DNA of 64,000 bases, taken from contig NC_088295.1 in assembly GCF_032854445.1 (NCBI RefSeq), positions 10,279,385 to 10,343,384 of the forward strand. Reading direction: 5' to 3'. Positions 47,549 to 55,214 of this stretch are shown here, piece by piece. Both the position numbers and the translations under genes were made by a program. The first letter of the stretch is position 1. Every line of letters starts with the position of its first letter. This DNA comes from Liolophura sinensis. Taxonomy: Eukaryota > Mollusca > Polyplacophora > Chitonida > Chitonidae. The notes beneath the pieces are model-generated. The model did not search any database. It saw nothing but the letters and a program-made list of their open reading frames with translations, and was not told where the DNA came from.

Positions 47549-47801
47549 TTAGGAATGGCAAGTGTTGAAAATGTGTTCTAGGCAGACATGTTACAGGTTC
47601 ATGCATTGTATAATTGTTTGTGTTACGTAACAGGGTGCAGCGGCGTTCTGGTTTAACCTGTACAGAAATGGAGAAGGAATATATGATACACGACACGCAG
47701 CCTGCCCTGTACTCTCTGGCTCCAAATGGGTCTGCAACAAATGGATGCATGAACGAGGTCAGGAGTTCCGCCGGCCCTGCAGCCTGCGACCTGATGAGTA
47801 A
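21266..47801 (+). CDS. P4HA: Prolyl 4-hydroxylase alpha subunit, with three tandem alternative exon pairs
   Basis: Catalytic subunit that hydroxylates prolines in collagen-like X-Pro-Gly repeats in the ER, as a complex with protein disulfide isomerase. Exons: 21266-21447, 23491-23642, 29628-29788, 31852-32012 (4a) or 33939-34099 (4b), 34569-34620, 35669-35856, 38360-38533, 38862-38932 (8a) or 39800-39858 (8b), 41406-41505, 42261-42314, 45008-45070 (11a) or 45755-45817 (11b), 47187-47255, 47634-47801. With exon 3 read in its conserved frames the protein is about 532 residues; human P4HA1 has 534. The start at 21266 gives a signal peptide (MQLSSLNEILFVLACVAHFA). The N-terminal helical domain is followed by the peptide-binding TPR region (about 145-245) and the 2-oxoglutarate/Fe(II) domain (about 345-525). 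Iron ligands are in EPHYDF (His 428, Asp 430) and DTRHAACP (His 498); the 2-oxoglutarate Lys is in SGSKWV (508). The His-Lys spacing of 10 matches the family. Exon 3 has frame breaks, listed separately. Confidence 0.92.
21900..22290 (+). mobile_element. Composite SINE copy in P4HA intron 1
   Basis: The right half shares CGTCACTTGTGGAAAAGTTT, GTCAGTAACTTCCCATAGGT, TTTGGTTTCCTCC and AGTGAAAAATTCTT with the element at 34905-35150. It ends in AGCAATCAAATAAATAGA, the tail type of the mollusc SINE family. Confidence 0.6.
24865..25035 (+). mobile_element. Mollusc-type SINE, longest and best-preserved copy
   Basis: Runs from TTTGAGTGCAAGTCCAGCTT through CTGGCTTCCTTTCCAGCTGT, GGAAAGTCTGCCAGCAGCCT, GGTCGTGGGTTTCCCGCGGG and CTTCCTCCCACCATAAGTGA to ACACCAATCAGATAAATAA. 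A reading frame on either strand through it is a repeat artefact. Confidence 0.85.
26285..26455 (+). mobile_element. Degenerate SINE copy
   Basis: Keeps a weak version of the family order: GGGAAAGTCTGTTGGTGACT, GGTTACCCTCGGCACCTCAC, AGGTGAAAAATCCATGAGTA. Intronic in P4HA. Confidence 0.5.
26640..26702 (+). mobile_element. SINE 3' end fragment
   Basis: Only the family tail remains: TTGAGTACGGCATAAAACAC followed by CAATCAAATAAATTAATAAA. Confidence 0.7.
27875..28093. repeat. Near-perfect 107-bp tandem duplication
   Basis: The segment starting ATGTAGAAATATGCACCATG is followed, 107 bp later, by a copy that looks identical, ending CCTATGCATGGTAAATGTA. Intronic in P4HA. Confidence 0.9.
28622..28685 (-). 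mobile_element. SINE 3' end fragment, minus orientation
   Basis: Reverse complement of the family tail: TTATTTGATTGGTGTTTTAC, GCCATACTCAAGAATATTTC, ACGTATATA. Confidence 0.7.
28745..29362. repeat. 56-bp minisatellite in P4HA intron 2
   Basis: About 11 units beginning GTACCTGTGTATGCTACATT, then ACATATAACATGGATAGGTC and TTGTCTGGCCTGCGAA. Units differ at a few positions (GGATAG, GGGTAC, GGATAT). It ends 265 bp before exon 3. Confidence 0.92.
29628..29788 (+). CDS. P4HA: P4HA exon 3, with three reading-frame breaks
   Basis: The acceptor TTCCAG and donor ACAG|GTATGT are good. The incoming frame reads RINELRANFPDVEDLNG. Conserved family sequence then continues in other frames: a short VAAAL stretch, then RLQDTYQLNTREIASGIL, then VSSELTA joining exon 4 (A|GDCF or A|EDCF). 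The breaks fall at about 29688, 29703 and in the run of six G at 29759-29764. A single one-base shift near 29688 could replace the first two, but it loses the conserved Ala-Ala-x-Ala-Leu spacing before RLQDTY. As given, the exon cannot produce the family protein. Miscalled homopolymers are likely; a genuine mutation remains possible. Confidence 0.75.
31852..32012 (+). CDS. P4HA: P4HA exon 4a (alternative copy), peptide-binding domain
   Basis: 161 bp, entering after one base of a codon and ending at a codon boundary, between TTTCAG and AAG|GTAAAA. It encodes GDCFQLGKLAYEDTDYYHTV, LWMQESLLRL and a region ending LDYLSFSMYK. This matches the TPR-like peptide-substrate-binding region of P4HA (human DCFELGKVAYTEADYYHTEL). 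It is about 57% identical (30 of 53 residues) to exon 4b, 1.9 kb downstream. Confidence 0.9.
33939..34099 (+). CDS. P4HA: P4HA exon 4b (alternative copy), peptide-binding domain
   Basis: 161 bp with the same phases as exon 4a, between TTTCCAG and AGG|GTAAGA. It encodes EDCFQLGRFAYNQKDYYHTV, MWMQEALERG and a region ending LDYLAYAMSR. If spliced after 4a, the frame would shift and meet TAG after six codons. If both copies were skipped, the frame would also fail. Confidence 0.9.
34415..34486. mobile_element. Half copy of an inverted-repeat MITE
   Basis: Matches the right arm of the element at 41940-42083: GTAAAAATAAATCAGAAGTT, then TAGAAACTTTGTGATG. No left arm is visible. Confidence 0.6.
34905..35150 (+). 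mobile_element. SINE copy in P4HA intron
   Basis: Shares ACAGAATTTGTAGATTTCCC and GGGGCCTAGGTGA with the reverse complement of 5232-5405. Shares GAAAAGTTTATCAGTAAGTT and AGTGAAAAATTCTT with 21900-22290. Confidence 0.65.
35868..36110. repeat. Degenerate tandem repeat beside P4HA exon 6
   Basis: About six irregular units around CAGGGGACACAAAGCTACGC and TCTGGCC start 12 bp after the exon 6 donor at 35856. The open frame running from the exon into this repeat is a read-through artefact. Confidence 0.55.
37150..37615. repeat. Minisatellite of about 41 bp in P4HA intron
   Basis: About 11-12 units of ACAACATATTACACAAAAAG, TGTGACACATTAGACAGGAT with small indels. The minus-strand Cys/Met-rich reading frame across it is an artefact of the repeat. 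Confidence 0.88.
38862..38932 (+). CDS. P4HA: P4HA exon 8a (alternative copy), 71 bp
   Basis: 71 bp, phase 0 in and 2 out, between CTGTCAG and AAAAG|GTATGT. It encodes LNRATVHNAVTGELETAFYR and VSK. Length, phase and position match the two 71-bp mutually exclusive exons 9 and 10 known in vertebrate P4HA1 (human LSRATVHDPETGKLTTAQYR). Confidence 0.92.
39800..39858 (+). CDS. P4HA: P4HA exon 8b (divergent alternative copy), 59 bp
   Basis: 59 bp with the same phases as 8a, between CTCTACAG and CGCAG|GTTTGC (a weaker donor). It encodes LSRATTGTDATLSEHRIAR, then Ser shared with the next exon. It keeps the x-x-R-A-T start and R-I-x-x-S end of the family, but is four residues shorter. Using 8a and 8b together leads to a TAA within 8b; skipping both leads to a TGA in exon 9. 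Confidence 0.72.
41406..41505 (+). CDS. P4HA: P4HA exon 9
   Basis: 100 bp after TTCAG, ending TTACAG|GTGGGT. It completes the SAWLKGFEHPIFERINKRIE region of the catalytic domain and joins either 8a or 8b in phase. Confidence 0.9.
41940..42083. mobile_element. Inverted-repeat MITE, about 140 bp
   Basis: The left arm (GTTTCTATATGGATAACAAC, TTCCGATTTATTTT) and the right arm (AAAATAAATCAGAAGTTGCT, ATCCATATAGAAAC) are reverse complements with a few mismatches. About 65 bp separate them. It lies in the P4HA intron before exon 10, and a half copy is at 34415. Confidence 0.8.
42261..42314 (+). CDS. P4HA: P4HA exon 10, iron-binding HxD motif
   Basis: 54 bp encoding VVNYGIGGHYEPHYDFAR. The EPHYDF segment carries the His and Asp that bind Fe(II) in this enzyme family. 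Phase 0 on both sides, so it joins 11a or 11b directly. Confidence 0.93.
42315..45007. other. P4HA intron 10, with homopolymer tracts and a SINE
   Basis: Contains a T tract followed by about 13 C (42500-42537), an A tract near 42863-42881 and a SINE at 43715-43900. No further exon was recognised. Confidence 0.55.
43715..43900 (+). mobile_element. Degenerate mollusc-type SINE
   Basis: Shows TCAGGCACCTGCCAAGGTGT, GTTTTCTCCTTCCCATTGGG, ATAAGTGACATTTACTTGAG and CACCAAACACCAATCAAGCC in family order. Confidence 0.6.
45008..45070 (+). CDS. P4HA: P4HA exon 11a (alternative copy), catalytic domain
   Basis: 63 bp, phase 0 on both sides, between CATTGCAG and CTAT|GTAAGT. It encodes RKEKTPYEILAGNRIATVLF plus Y. 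This is the segment right after the HxD motif; human has GNRIATWLFY at its end. Confidence 0.88.
45755..45817 (+). CDS. P4HA: P4HA exon 11b (alternative copy), catalytic domain
   Basis: 63 bp, phase 0 on both sides, between TTGTCACAG and CTAT|GTAAGT. It encodes RDEKHAFPEEQANRIATLLF plus Y, identical to 11a at 11 of 21 positions, with the conserved NRIAT and LFY. Including both copies keeps the frame, so mutual exclusion must be enforced by splicing, not by frame. Confidence 0.88.
45818..47186. other. P4HA intron 11, no exon seen
   Basis: Contains a run of about 14 G at 46741-46754 inside a purine-rich stretch. Nothing else recognised. Confidence 0.5.
47187..47801 (+). CDS. P4HA: P4HA last two exons, 2-oxoglutarate site and C-terminus
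   Basis: Exon 47187-47255 encodes MSDVVAGGATVFPYIGVKLF. Exon 47634-47801 encodes GAAAFWFNLYRNGEGIYDTR, HAACPVLSGSKWVCNKW and an end with RGQEFRRPC, then stops at TAA. The His of RHAACP (third iron ligand) and the Lys of GSKWV (2-oxoglutarate carboxylate) are both present. Confidence 0.94.
47500..47546. repeat. (AT)n microsatellite
   Basis: About 22 uninterrupted TA dinucleotides in the last P4HA intron. Confidence 0.95.
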
Positions 47802-50800
47802 TCATTGTTTAGATGTACATCGCGCCCCATTATAGGTGTTCCCATCATTGTGATTTTCATTCCATTGATCTTCAAATCGCGTGCTTCACCATGGCATTGG
47901 GTGTTGAAAGCTACAGACAGTATGCAAATATCCTGACAGGAAGTTACTTGTATATATTTATATCATGATGTACGTATGAATGCATAGATGGTTCTGGTGT
48001 GATTGATGTACTCTGATAATGGCAACTTGTATTCACACACCAACGGTACGTCTTTCTTATTCTTCCTACCTTTTCTTCTTTGTGTCATTGACTGAATGCA
48101 TGATCTACTGTAGCGCCTATTTAAGAAATTCCTTCTCATTGCCACCAGTGATAAAAGGCATGATTACAGCTGTTTGTTTGACATCACTTAACATTATAGA
48201 CACCATTATTTGTCAGGCAATAGAAAATGTGTTCACAAGCTTAAGTACTATCAGTAGAATTGTGTGTTAAATAGATACTTTTACAGACATTGATAAGTGT
48301 CATTGTCAAATTTATTATCTCTGGATTCTAGGTACCCAACTTGAAAAAGCCTTTTTTCTTGTAAAAGTATTTGTTGTAGTAAAAAATTCAGCCCCTATTT
48401 CCATTTCTGCTCTAGAGAAATCCTACATCAACCTTTTTACAAATTAAAACTATTTTTTTTTTGTCATTGCCCATGAAGATTGTGTCCATTTCTGTTTTCA
48501 CTGGTTACTGGTAACTGACATTCTGCATAGTAATTGTTGTATTATTATGTATACTGGGAAGACTATGAATTGGTTTAAGCACAGCTTTTTTCATGCATGC
48601 TTTTACATGTGATATATGTGTGCAAGAAGATATTAGGATGTTGACAGCCATTTTATATATTGATTGAAATTTTGATTGTATTTAACATGAACTGGTCTCT
48701 GTTGCAAAACCATGTGGGTTAATATGGGTGTAAATCTAAAATTATGTCTTTGTATAGCAAACTGCAACCATAGTTAAATATACTCTGTGTATACAAATTT
48801 CTTCAATTTGTCAGGAGCTTTTTTTCTGGTATTTAAAGGTCAGTGTTTCCATGGGCACGTGATTGTATTTGCGGCCGTCCTTGTAATGGCTTGGTGCATT
48901 GACAGTAGCATTTTACCTTGGTGATTCTTCGTCCTTGTCAATACAACCAAGCAATAAATCCTGGTCTGATGATTTAAAAATGTGCCATTGCATTGAAGTG
49001 TGCATTAAAAATTGTACAGAGTACAGGTTTAATACACTTACATGTATTTCCCATTCCTGGAAGTACCAGAGAAGTAATCGCAATGGCAAACGCATGTTCA
49101 TGGAAACACAGAAATACACAGGTCTGTCTGACCCACCATGTCAATTTTACATAGTTATATATGCTTGCTGACAACGAACAAGATTACCCTTTAAACCGTA
49201 TATTATGATAATGTTTAGATAATTTTTTTCATATGTTCTTTTCATAGTCTTCTTAGTTTGAAAATTGGTGAATGTTCGGAAACACCAGTGATGTAACTTC
49301 CAGGTTGTATCTAATATAGATGTGTGTTCGTTTCATGTGAAATTTTAAGTCAACTTTTGTTGACAGCATTCATAGCCTGATGTTAAGACAATGAACTTCA
49401 TTCTTCCACTTGATTATTTCTTTTTTGGGAATGAGCCGTCTTGTCCCACTGTATTTCCATATTGTGCCAATTTGCAAATACAGATGCAATATATTTATAG
49501 ATATGCAAAACCTATATTCATTGTTTGTGCATTTGTTAGGTTATGTACAAATTAAAATATAGATAATGGATCATAACATTTGAATTATTTTGGGATGTGT
49601 TATTCATGTATGCCAAAAGTTAATCATGATGAAATGCTTTTACCCTCCTGTCACATTAACAGGAAATCTTATTAGAATATCATTTACATGTGGTATATGC
49701 TATATTTAGTTGTTATTGTGCAATTTCTCTCAGAGTTGTTATTCCTGCTTCAGATCACCACCTTAACTTCTTTGTGTCTGAAATTGTGGCAAAAATAACT
49801 GTTTGCTTGTGTTTGTCTTCATCTGTTGTGGATTTGTATATACTACTGTGGTACAAACATGCCCATGCTGCATGAAAATAAGTGAAGGTTTGCAAGGAAG
49901 ATGTGTTAGTACTTAGTGGGACATATTTTGCAAATAGATGTAAAAAGTTCTTAAGTATTTTTTCACATTTCGTGACTTGCATAAGGAGGGTTGTTTACAA
50001 AGTATCTTATAGCTAAGTATTATTGAAAGACCACAAAAAGCAGGGCTAAATTTTAGGTGTATTACATGGAGGTATCTAATGGAGAAGTAGAAAGGACAAC
50101 TGTGAAAAAGATTGTTGTGGTACATATACTATATGTTCCAGGTTTACTGAGTGTTAGACAGTAATTTTAGTCTACCTGTCCAGTCTAGGGGCTTGTCGGC
50201 AGACCATCATGTGTATTCAGTGTATGTAGGTTATGTATTAAGGTTCTTCTGTGCAGATGCAGTATTCATGAATTGTCAACATCTCATGGCAGAAACCAGA
50301 ACTTTTATCATTTTAGGTTTAGCTGGTGTAATTATGAACGAATATTTGATGTACATGTAATAAAAGTTTTAACGCATGACATACTGTTTCGGCTTTTGGT
50401 GATTGTGTCATCCGTTACTCTGCATGGTGATAATAGACATTTACAGCAAAGTTAAGAAATAAATGACTACAATGTAAATATTTGCTGCAAACTGTTATCA
50501 GTATAAACAGCATACTCCTTACAGCACATGCGCGGCGCTCTACGCTCGCTTTACATCACCGCCACCACGAGACCAGCTTGAGTTTGAGAGCCTGTTAGAT
50601 GTTCGTACATGTAGTCTTGTTCAGGCTTAGCCTCAGCACTTGTCTCTCCTTGTGCAGAACTATTTGATTAACATGGGTTGGTTGTATTTTCTGACATCAC
50701 TTCCTGCCACATCACCATAATTCCAACCCAGTGACCTCGGCATTGTTAAAGATTTTTGCACAAATGTTTGCTATTGGTGGCAGTGATGGTAAGTGTAAGG

Positions 50801-51117
50801 TTGAGAGTGACGCATGCCCCGTGGGAAGTATGTATAACAAGCTCTACATAAAGTGATCTGCAGTTACGTTTGGTTGATCCAGTGAGCCAAGTCAGTAGAG
50901 TCCTTTAGTTAGAAGTTACAAGTACTAACTTGTAATTTCAAATCAGAATTAGTTTAGCTATTCTAGTTTGAAGTTACAAGCTACAAGAACTAAAGGTCTA
51001 TAAAAGGTCTCAGACAAATGACAAAAACAGTAAAACCTTCATCCTGATTCGGTTTCCTCCAATTAATGGCACTTTTAAGTCTTTTTTTTATGTTGTAAAA
51101 ATTGAAAGCATACTATA
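47802..51117. other. P4HA 3'UTR and downstream flank
   Basis: No coding sequence recognised. AATAAA signals on the plus strand lie at 48953-48958, 50359-50364 and 50458-50463; any could end the P4HA mRNA. If the last is used the 3'UTR is about 2.7 kb. Confidence 0.4.
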
Positions 51118-51890
51118 GCAGCTAGTTCATCTTTATTTGTCTTATGGTAGCCTCCCTATGGTGTTTCCTCAGCATTGTACAGTGGCTAGTTCATCTTTAT
51201 TTGTCTTGTGGTAGCCTCCCTATGCTGTTTCCTCAGCAATGTACATCAATTTATCTTTGCTTCTCTTGTGGTAGCCTCCCTGTGGTGTTTCCTCAGCATT
51301 ATACACCAGCTAGTTCATCTTTATTTGTCTTGTGGTAGCCTCCCTATGGTGTTTCCTCAGCATTGTATAGCAGCTAGTTTATCTTTATTTGTCTTGTGCT
51401 AGCCTCCCTATGGTGTTTCCTTAGCATTATACACCAGCTAGTTCATCTTTATTTGTCTTATGGTAGCCTCCGTATGGTGTTTCCTCAGCATTATACAGCA
51501 GCTAGTTCATCTTTATTTGTCTTGTGGTAGCCTCCTTATGGTGTTTGCTCAGCATTGCATAGCACCTAGTTCATCTTTATTTGTCTTATGTTAGCCTCCC
51601 TATGGTGTTTTCTCAGCATTATACAGCAGTTCATCTTTATTTGTTTTGTGGTAGCCCCCCTATGGTGTTTCCTCAGCATTATACAGCTGCTAGTTCATCT
51701 TTATTTGTCTTATGGTAGCCTCCCTATGGTGTTTCCTCAGCATTATACAGCAGCTAGTTCATCTTTATATGTGTTGTGGTAGCCTCCCTATGGTGTTTCC
51801 TCAGCATTGTACAGCAGTTCATCTTTATTTGTTTTGTGGTAGCCCCCCTATGGTGTTTCCTCAGCATTATACAGCTGCTAGTTCATCTTT

Positions 51891-52896
51891 ATTTTTCTTG
51901 TGGTAGCCTCCCTATGGAGTTTCTTCAGCATTATACAGCGGCTAGTTCATCTTTATATGTCTTGTGGTAGCCTCCCTATGGTGTTTCCTCAGCATTATAC
52001 AGCGGCTAGTTCATCTTTATATGTCTTGTGGTAGCCTCCTTATGGTGTTTCCTTAGCATTATACACCAGCTAGTTCATCTTTATTTTCTTATGGTAGCCT
52101 CCCTATGGTGTTTCCTCAGTATCTTATAGCAGCTAGTTCATCTTTATATGTCTTGTGGTAGCCTCCCTATGGTGTTTCCTCAGCATCTTATAGCAGCTAG
52201 TTCATCTTTATTTGTCTTGTGGTAGCCTCCCTATGGTGTTTCCTCAGCATTATACAGCGGCTAGTTCATCTTTATATGTCTTGTGGTAGCCTCCCTATGG
52301 TGTTTCCTTAGCATTATACAGCAGTTCATCTTTATTTGTCTTATGGTAGCCTCCCTATGGTGTTTCCTCAGCATTGTACAACACTTCATCTTTATTTTTC
52401 TTGTGGTAGCCTCCCTATGGAGTTTCTTCAGCATTATACAGCGGCTAGTTCATCTTTATATGTCTTGTGGTAGCCTCCCTATGGTGTTTCCTCAGCATTA
52501 TACAGCGGCTAGTTCATCTTTATATGTCTTGTGGTAGCCTCCTTATGGTGTTTCCTTAGCATTATACACCAGCTAGTTCATCTTTATTTTCTTATGGTAG
52601 CCTCCCTATGGTGTTTCCTCAGTATCTTATAGCAGCTAGTTCATCTTTATATGTCTTGTGGTAGCCTCCCTATGGTGTTTCCTCAGCATCTTATAGCAGC
52701 TAGTTCATCTTTATTTGTCTTGTGGTAGCCTCCCTATGGTGTTTCCTCAGCATTATACAGCGGCTAGTTCATCTTTATATGTCTTGTGGTAGCCTCCCTA
52801 TGGTGTTTCCTTAGCATTATACAGCAGTTCATCTTTATTTGTCTTATGGTAGCCTCCCTATGGTGTTTCCTCAGCATTGTACAACACTTCATCTTT
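51891..52896. repeat. 503-bp higher-order duplication inside the minisatellite
   Basis: A block of about eight units with its own variant order (CTATGGAGTTTCTTCAGC, CTCCTTATGG, CCTCAGTATCTTATAG, CATTGTACAACAC) is repeated at a 503-bp offset: about 51891-52393 and 52394-52896. Confidence 0.8.
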
Positions 52897-54169
52897 ATTT
52901 GTTTTGTGGTAGCCCCCCTATGGTGTTTCCTCAGCAGTATACAGCGGCTAGTTCATCTTTATTTGTCTTATGGTAGCCTCCCTATGGTGTTTCCTCAGCA
53001 TTGTACAGTGGCTATTTCATCTTTATATGTCTTGTGGTAACCTCCCTCTGCTGTTTCCTCAGCATTATACAGCGGCTAGCTCATCTTTATTTGTCTTATG
53101 GTAGCCTCCCTATGGTGTTTCCTCAGCATTGTAGAGCAGTTCATCTTTATTTGTTTTGTGGTAGCCCCCCTATGGTGTTTCCTCAGCATTGTACAGCAAT
53201 TCATCTTTATTTGTCTTATGTTAGCCTCCCTATGGTGTTTCCTCAGCATTGTATAGCAGCTAGTTTATCTTTATTTGTCTTGTGGTAGCCTCCGTATGGC
53301 GTTTCCTTAGCATTATACACCAGCTAGTTCATCTTTATTTTCTTATGGTAGCCTCCCTATGGTGTTTCCTCAGCATTATACAGCAGCTAGTTCATCTTTA
53401 TATGTCTTGTGGTAGCCTCCCTATGGTGTTTCCTCAGCATTATACAGCAGCTAGTTCATCTTTATATGTCTTGTGGTAACCTCCCTTTGGTGTTTCCTCA
53501 GCATTATACAGCAGTTAGTTCATCTTTATATGTCTTGTGGTAGCCTCCCTATGGTGTTTCCTTAGCATTATACACCAGCTAGTTCATCTTTATATGTCTT
53601 GTGGTAGCCTCCCTATGGTGTTTCCTCAGCATTATACAGCAGCTAGTTCATCTTTATATGTCTTGTGGTAGCCTCCCTATGGTGTTTCCTCAGCATTATA
53701 CAGCAGCTAGTTCATCTTTATATGTCTTGTGGTAACCTCCCTATGGTGTTTCCTCAGCATTATACAGCAGCTAGTTCATCTTTATATGTCTTGTGGTAGC
53801 CTCCCTATGGTGTTTCTTCAGCATTGTACAGCAGTTAGTTCATCTTTATTTGTCTTGTGGTAGCCTCCCTATGCTGTTTCCTCAACAATATACAGCAGCT
53901 AGTTCATCTTTATTTGTCTTATGGTAGCCTCCCTATGCTGTTTCCTCAGCATTGTACAGCAATTCATCTTTATTTGTCTTGTGGTAGCCTTCCTATGGTG
54001 TTTCCTCAGCAGTATACAGCGGCTAGTTCATCTTTATTTGTCTTGTGGTAACCTCCCTATGGTGTTTCCTCAGCATTATACAGCAGCTAGTTCATCTTTA
54101 TATGTCTTGTGGTACCCTCCCTATGGTGTTTCCTCAGCATTGTACAGCAGTTTATCTTTATTTGTCTTA

Positions 54170-54490
54170 TGGTAGCCTCCCTAAGGTGTTTCCTCAACAA
54201 TATACAGCGGCTAGTTTCTCTTTTTTTTCTTATTGTAGCCTCCCTATGGGGTTTCCTCAACATTGTACAGCAGTTCATCTTTATTTGTCTTATGGTAGCC
54301 TCCCTAAGGTGTTTCCTCAACAATATACAGCGGCTAGTTTCTCTTTTTTTTCTTATTGTAGCCTCCCTATGGTGTTTCCTCAACATTGTACAGCAGTTCA
54401 TCTTTATTTGTCTTATGGTAGCCTCCCTAAGGTGTTTCCTCAACAATATACAGCGGCTAGTTTCTCTTTTTTTTTTTTCTTATTGTAGCC
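54170..54490. repeat. Triplicated two-unit block inside the minisatellite
   Basis: Three successive blocks of about 120 bp each combine CCTCCCTAAGGTGTTTCCTC with AACAATATACAGCGGCTAG, TTTCTCTTTTTTTTCTTATT and a standard unit. Confidence 0.8.
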
Positions 54491-55214
54491 TCACTATGGT
54501 GTTTCCTCAGCATCTTATAGCAGTTAGTTCATCTTTATTTGTCTTGTGGTAGCCTCCCTATGGTGTTTCCTCAGCATTGTACAGCAATTCGTGTTTCCTC
54601 AACAATATACAGCGGCTAGTTCCTCTTTTTTTTTCTTATGGTAGCCTCCCTATGGTGTTTCCTCAGCATTGTACAGCAGCTAGTTCATCTTTATTTGTCT
54701 TGTGGTAGCCTCCCTATGGTGTTTCCTCAGCATTGTATAGCAGCTAGTTCATCTTTATTTGTCTTATGGCAGCCTCCCTATGGTGTTTCCTCAGCATTGT
54801 ACAGCAATTCATCTTTATTTTTCTTATGGTAGCCTCCGTATGGTGTTTCCTCAGCATTGTACAGCGGCTAGTTCATCTTTATTTGTCTTATGGTAGCCTC
54901 CCTATGGTGTTTCTTCAGCATTGTACAGCAATTCATCTTTATTTGTCTTATGGTAGCCTCCCTATGGTGTTTCCTGAACAATATACAGCGGCTAGTTCCT
55001 CTTTATTTTTCTAATGGGAGCCTCCCTATGGTGTTTCCTCAGCATTGTACAGCGGCTATTTCATCTTTATTTGTCTTATGGTAGCCTCCCTATGGTGTTT
55101 CTTCAGCATTGTACAGCAATTCATCTTTATTTGTCTTGTGGTAGCCTCCCTATGGTGTTTCCTCAACAATATACAGCGGCTAGTTCCTCTTTATTTGTCT
55201 TGTGGTAGCCTCCC

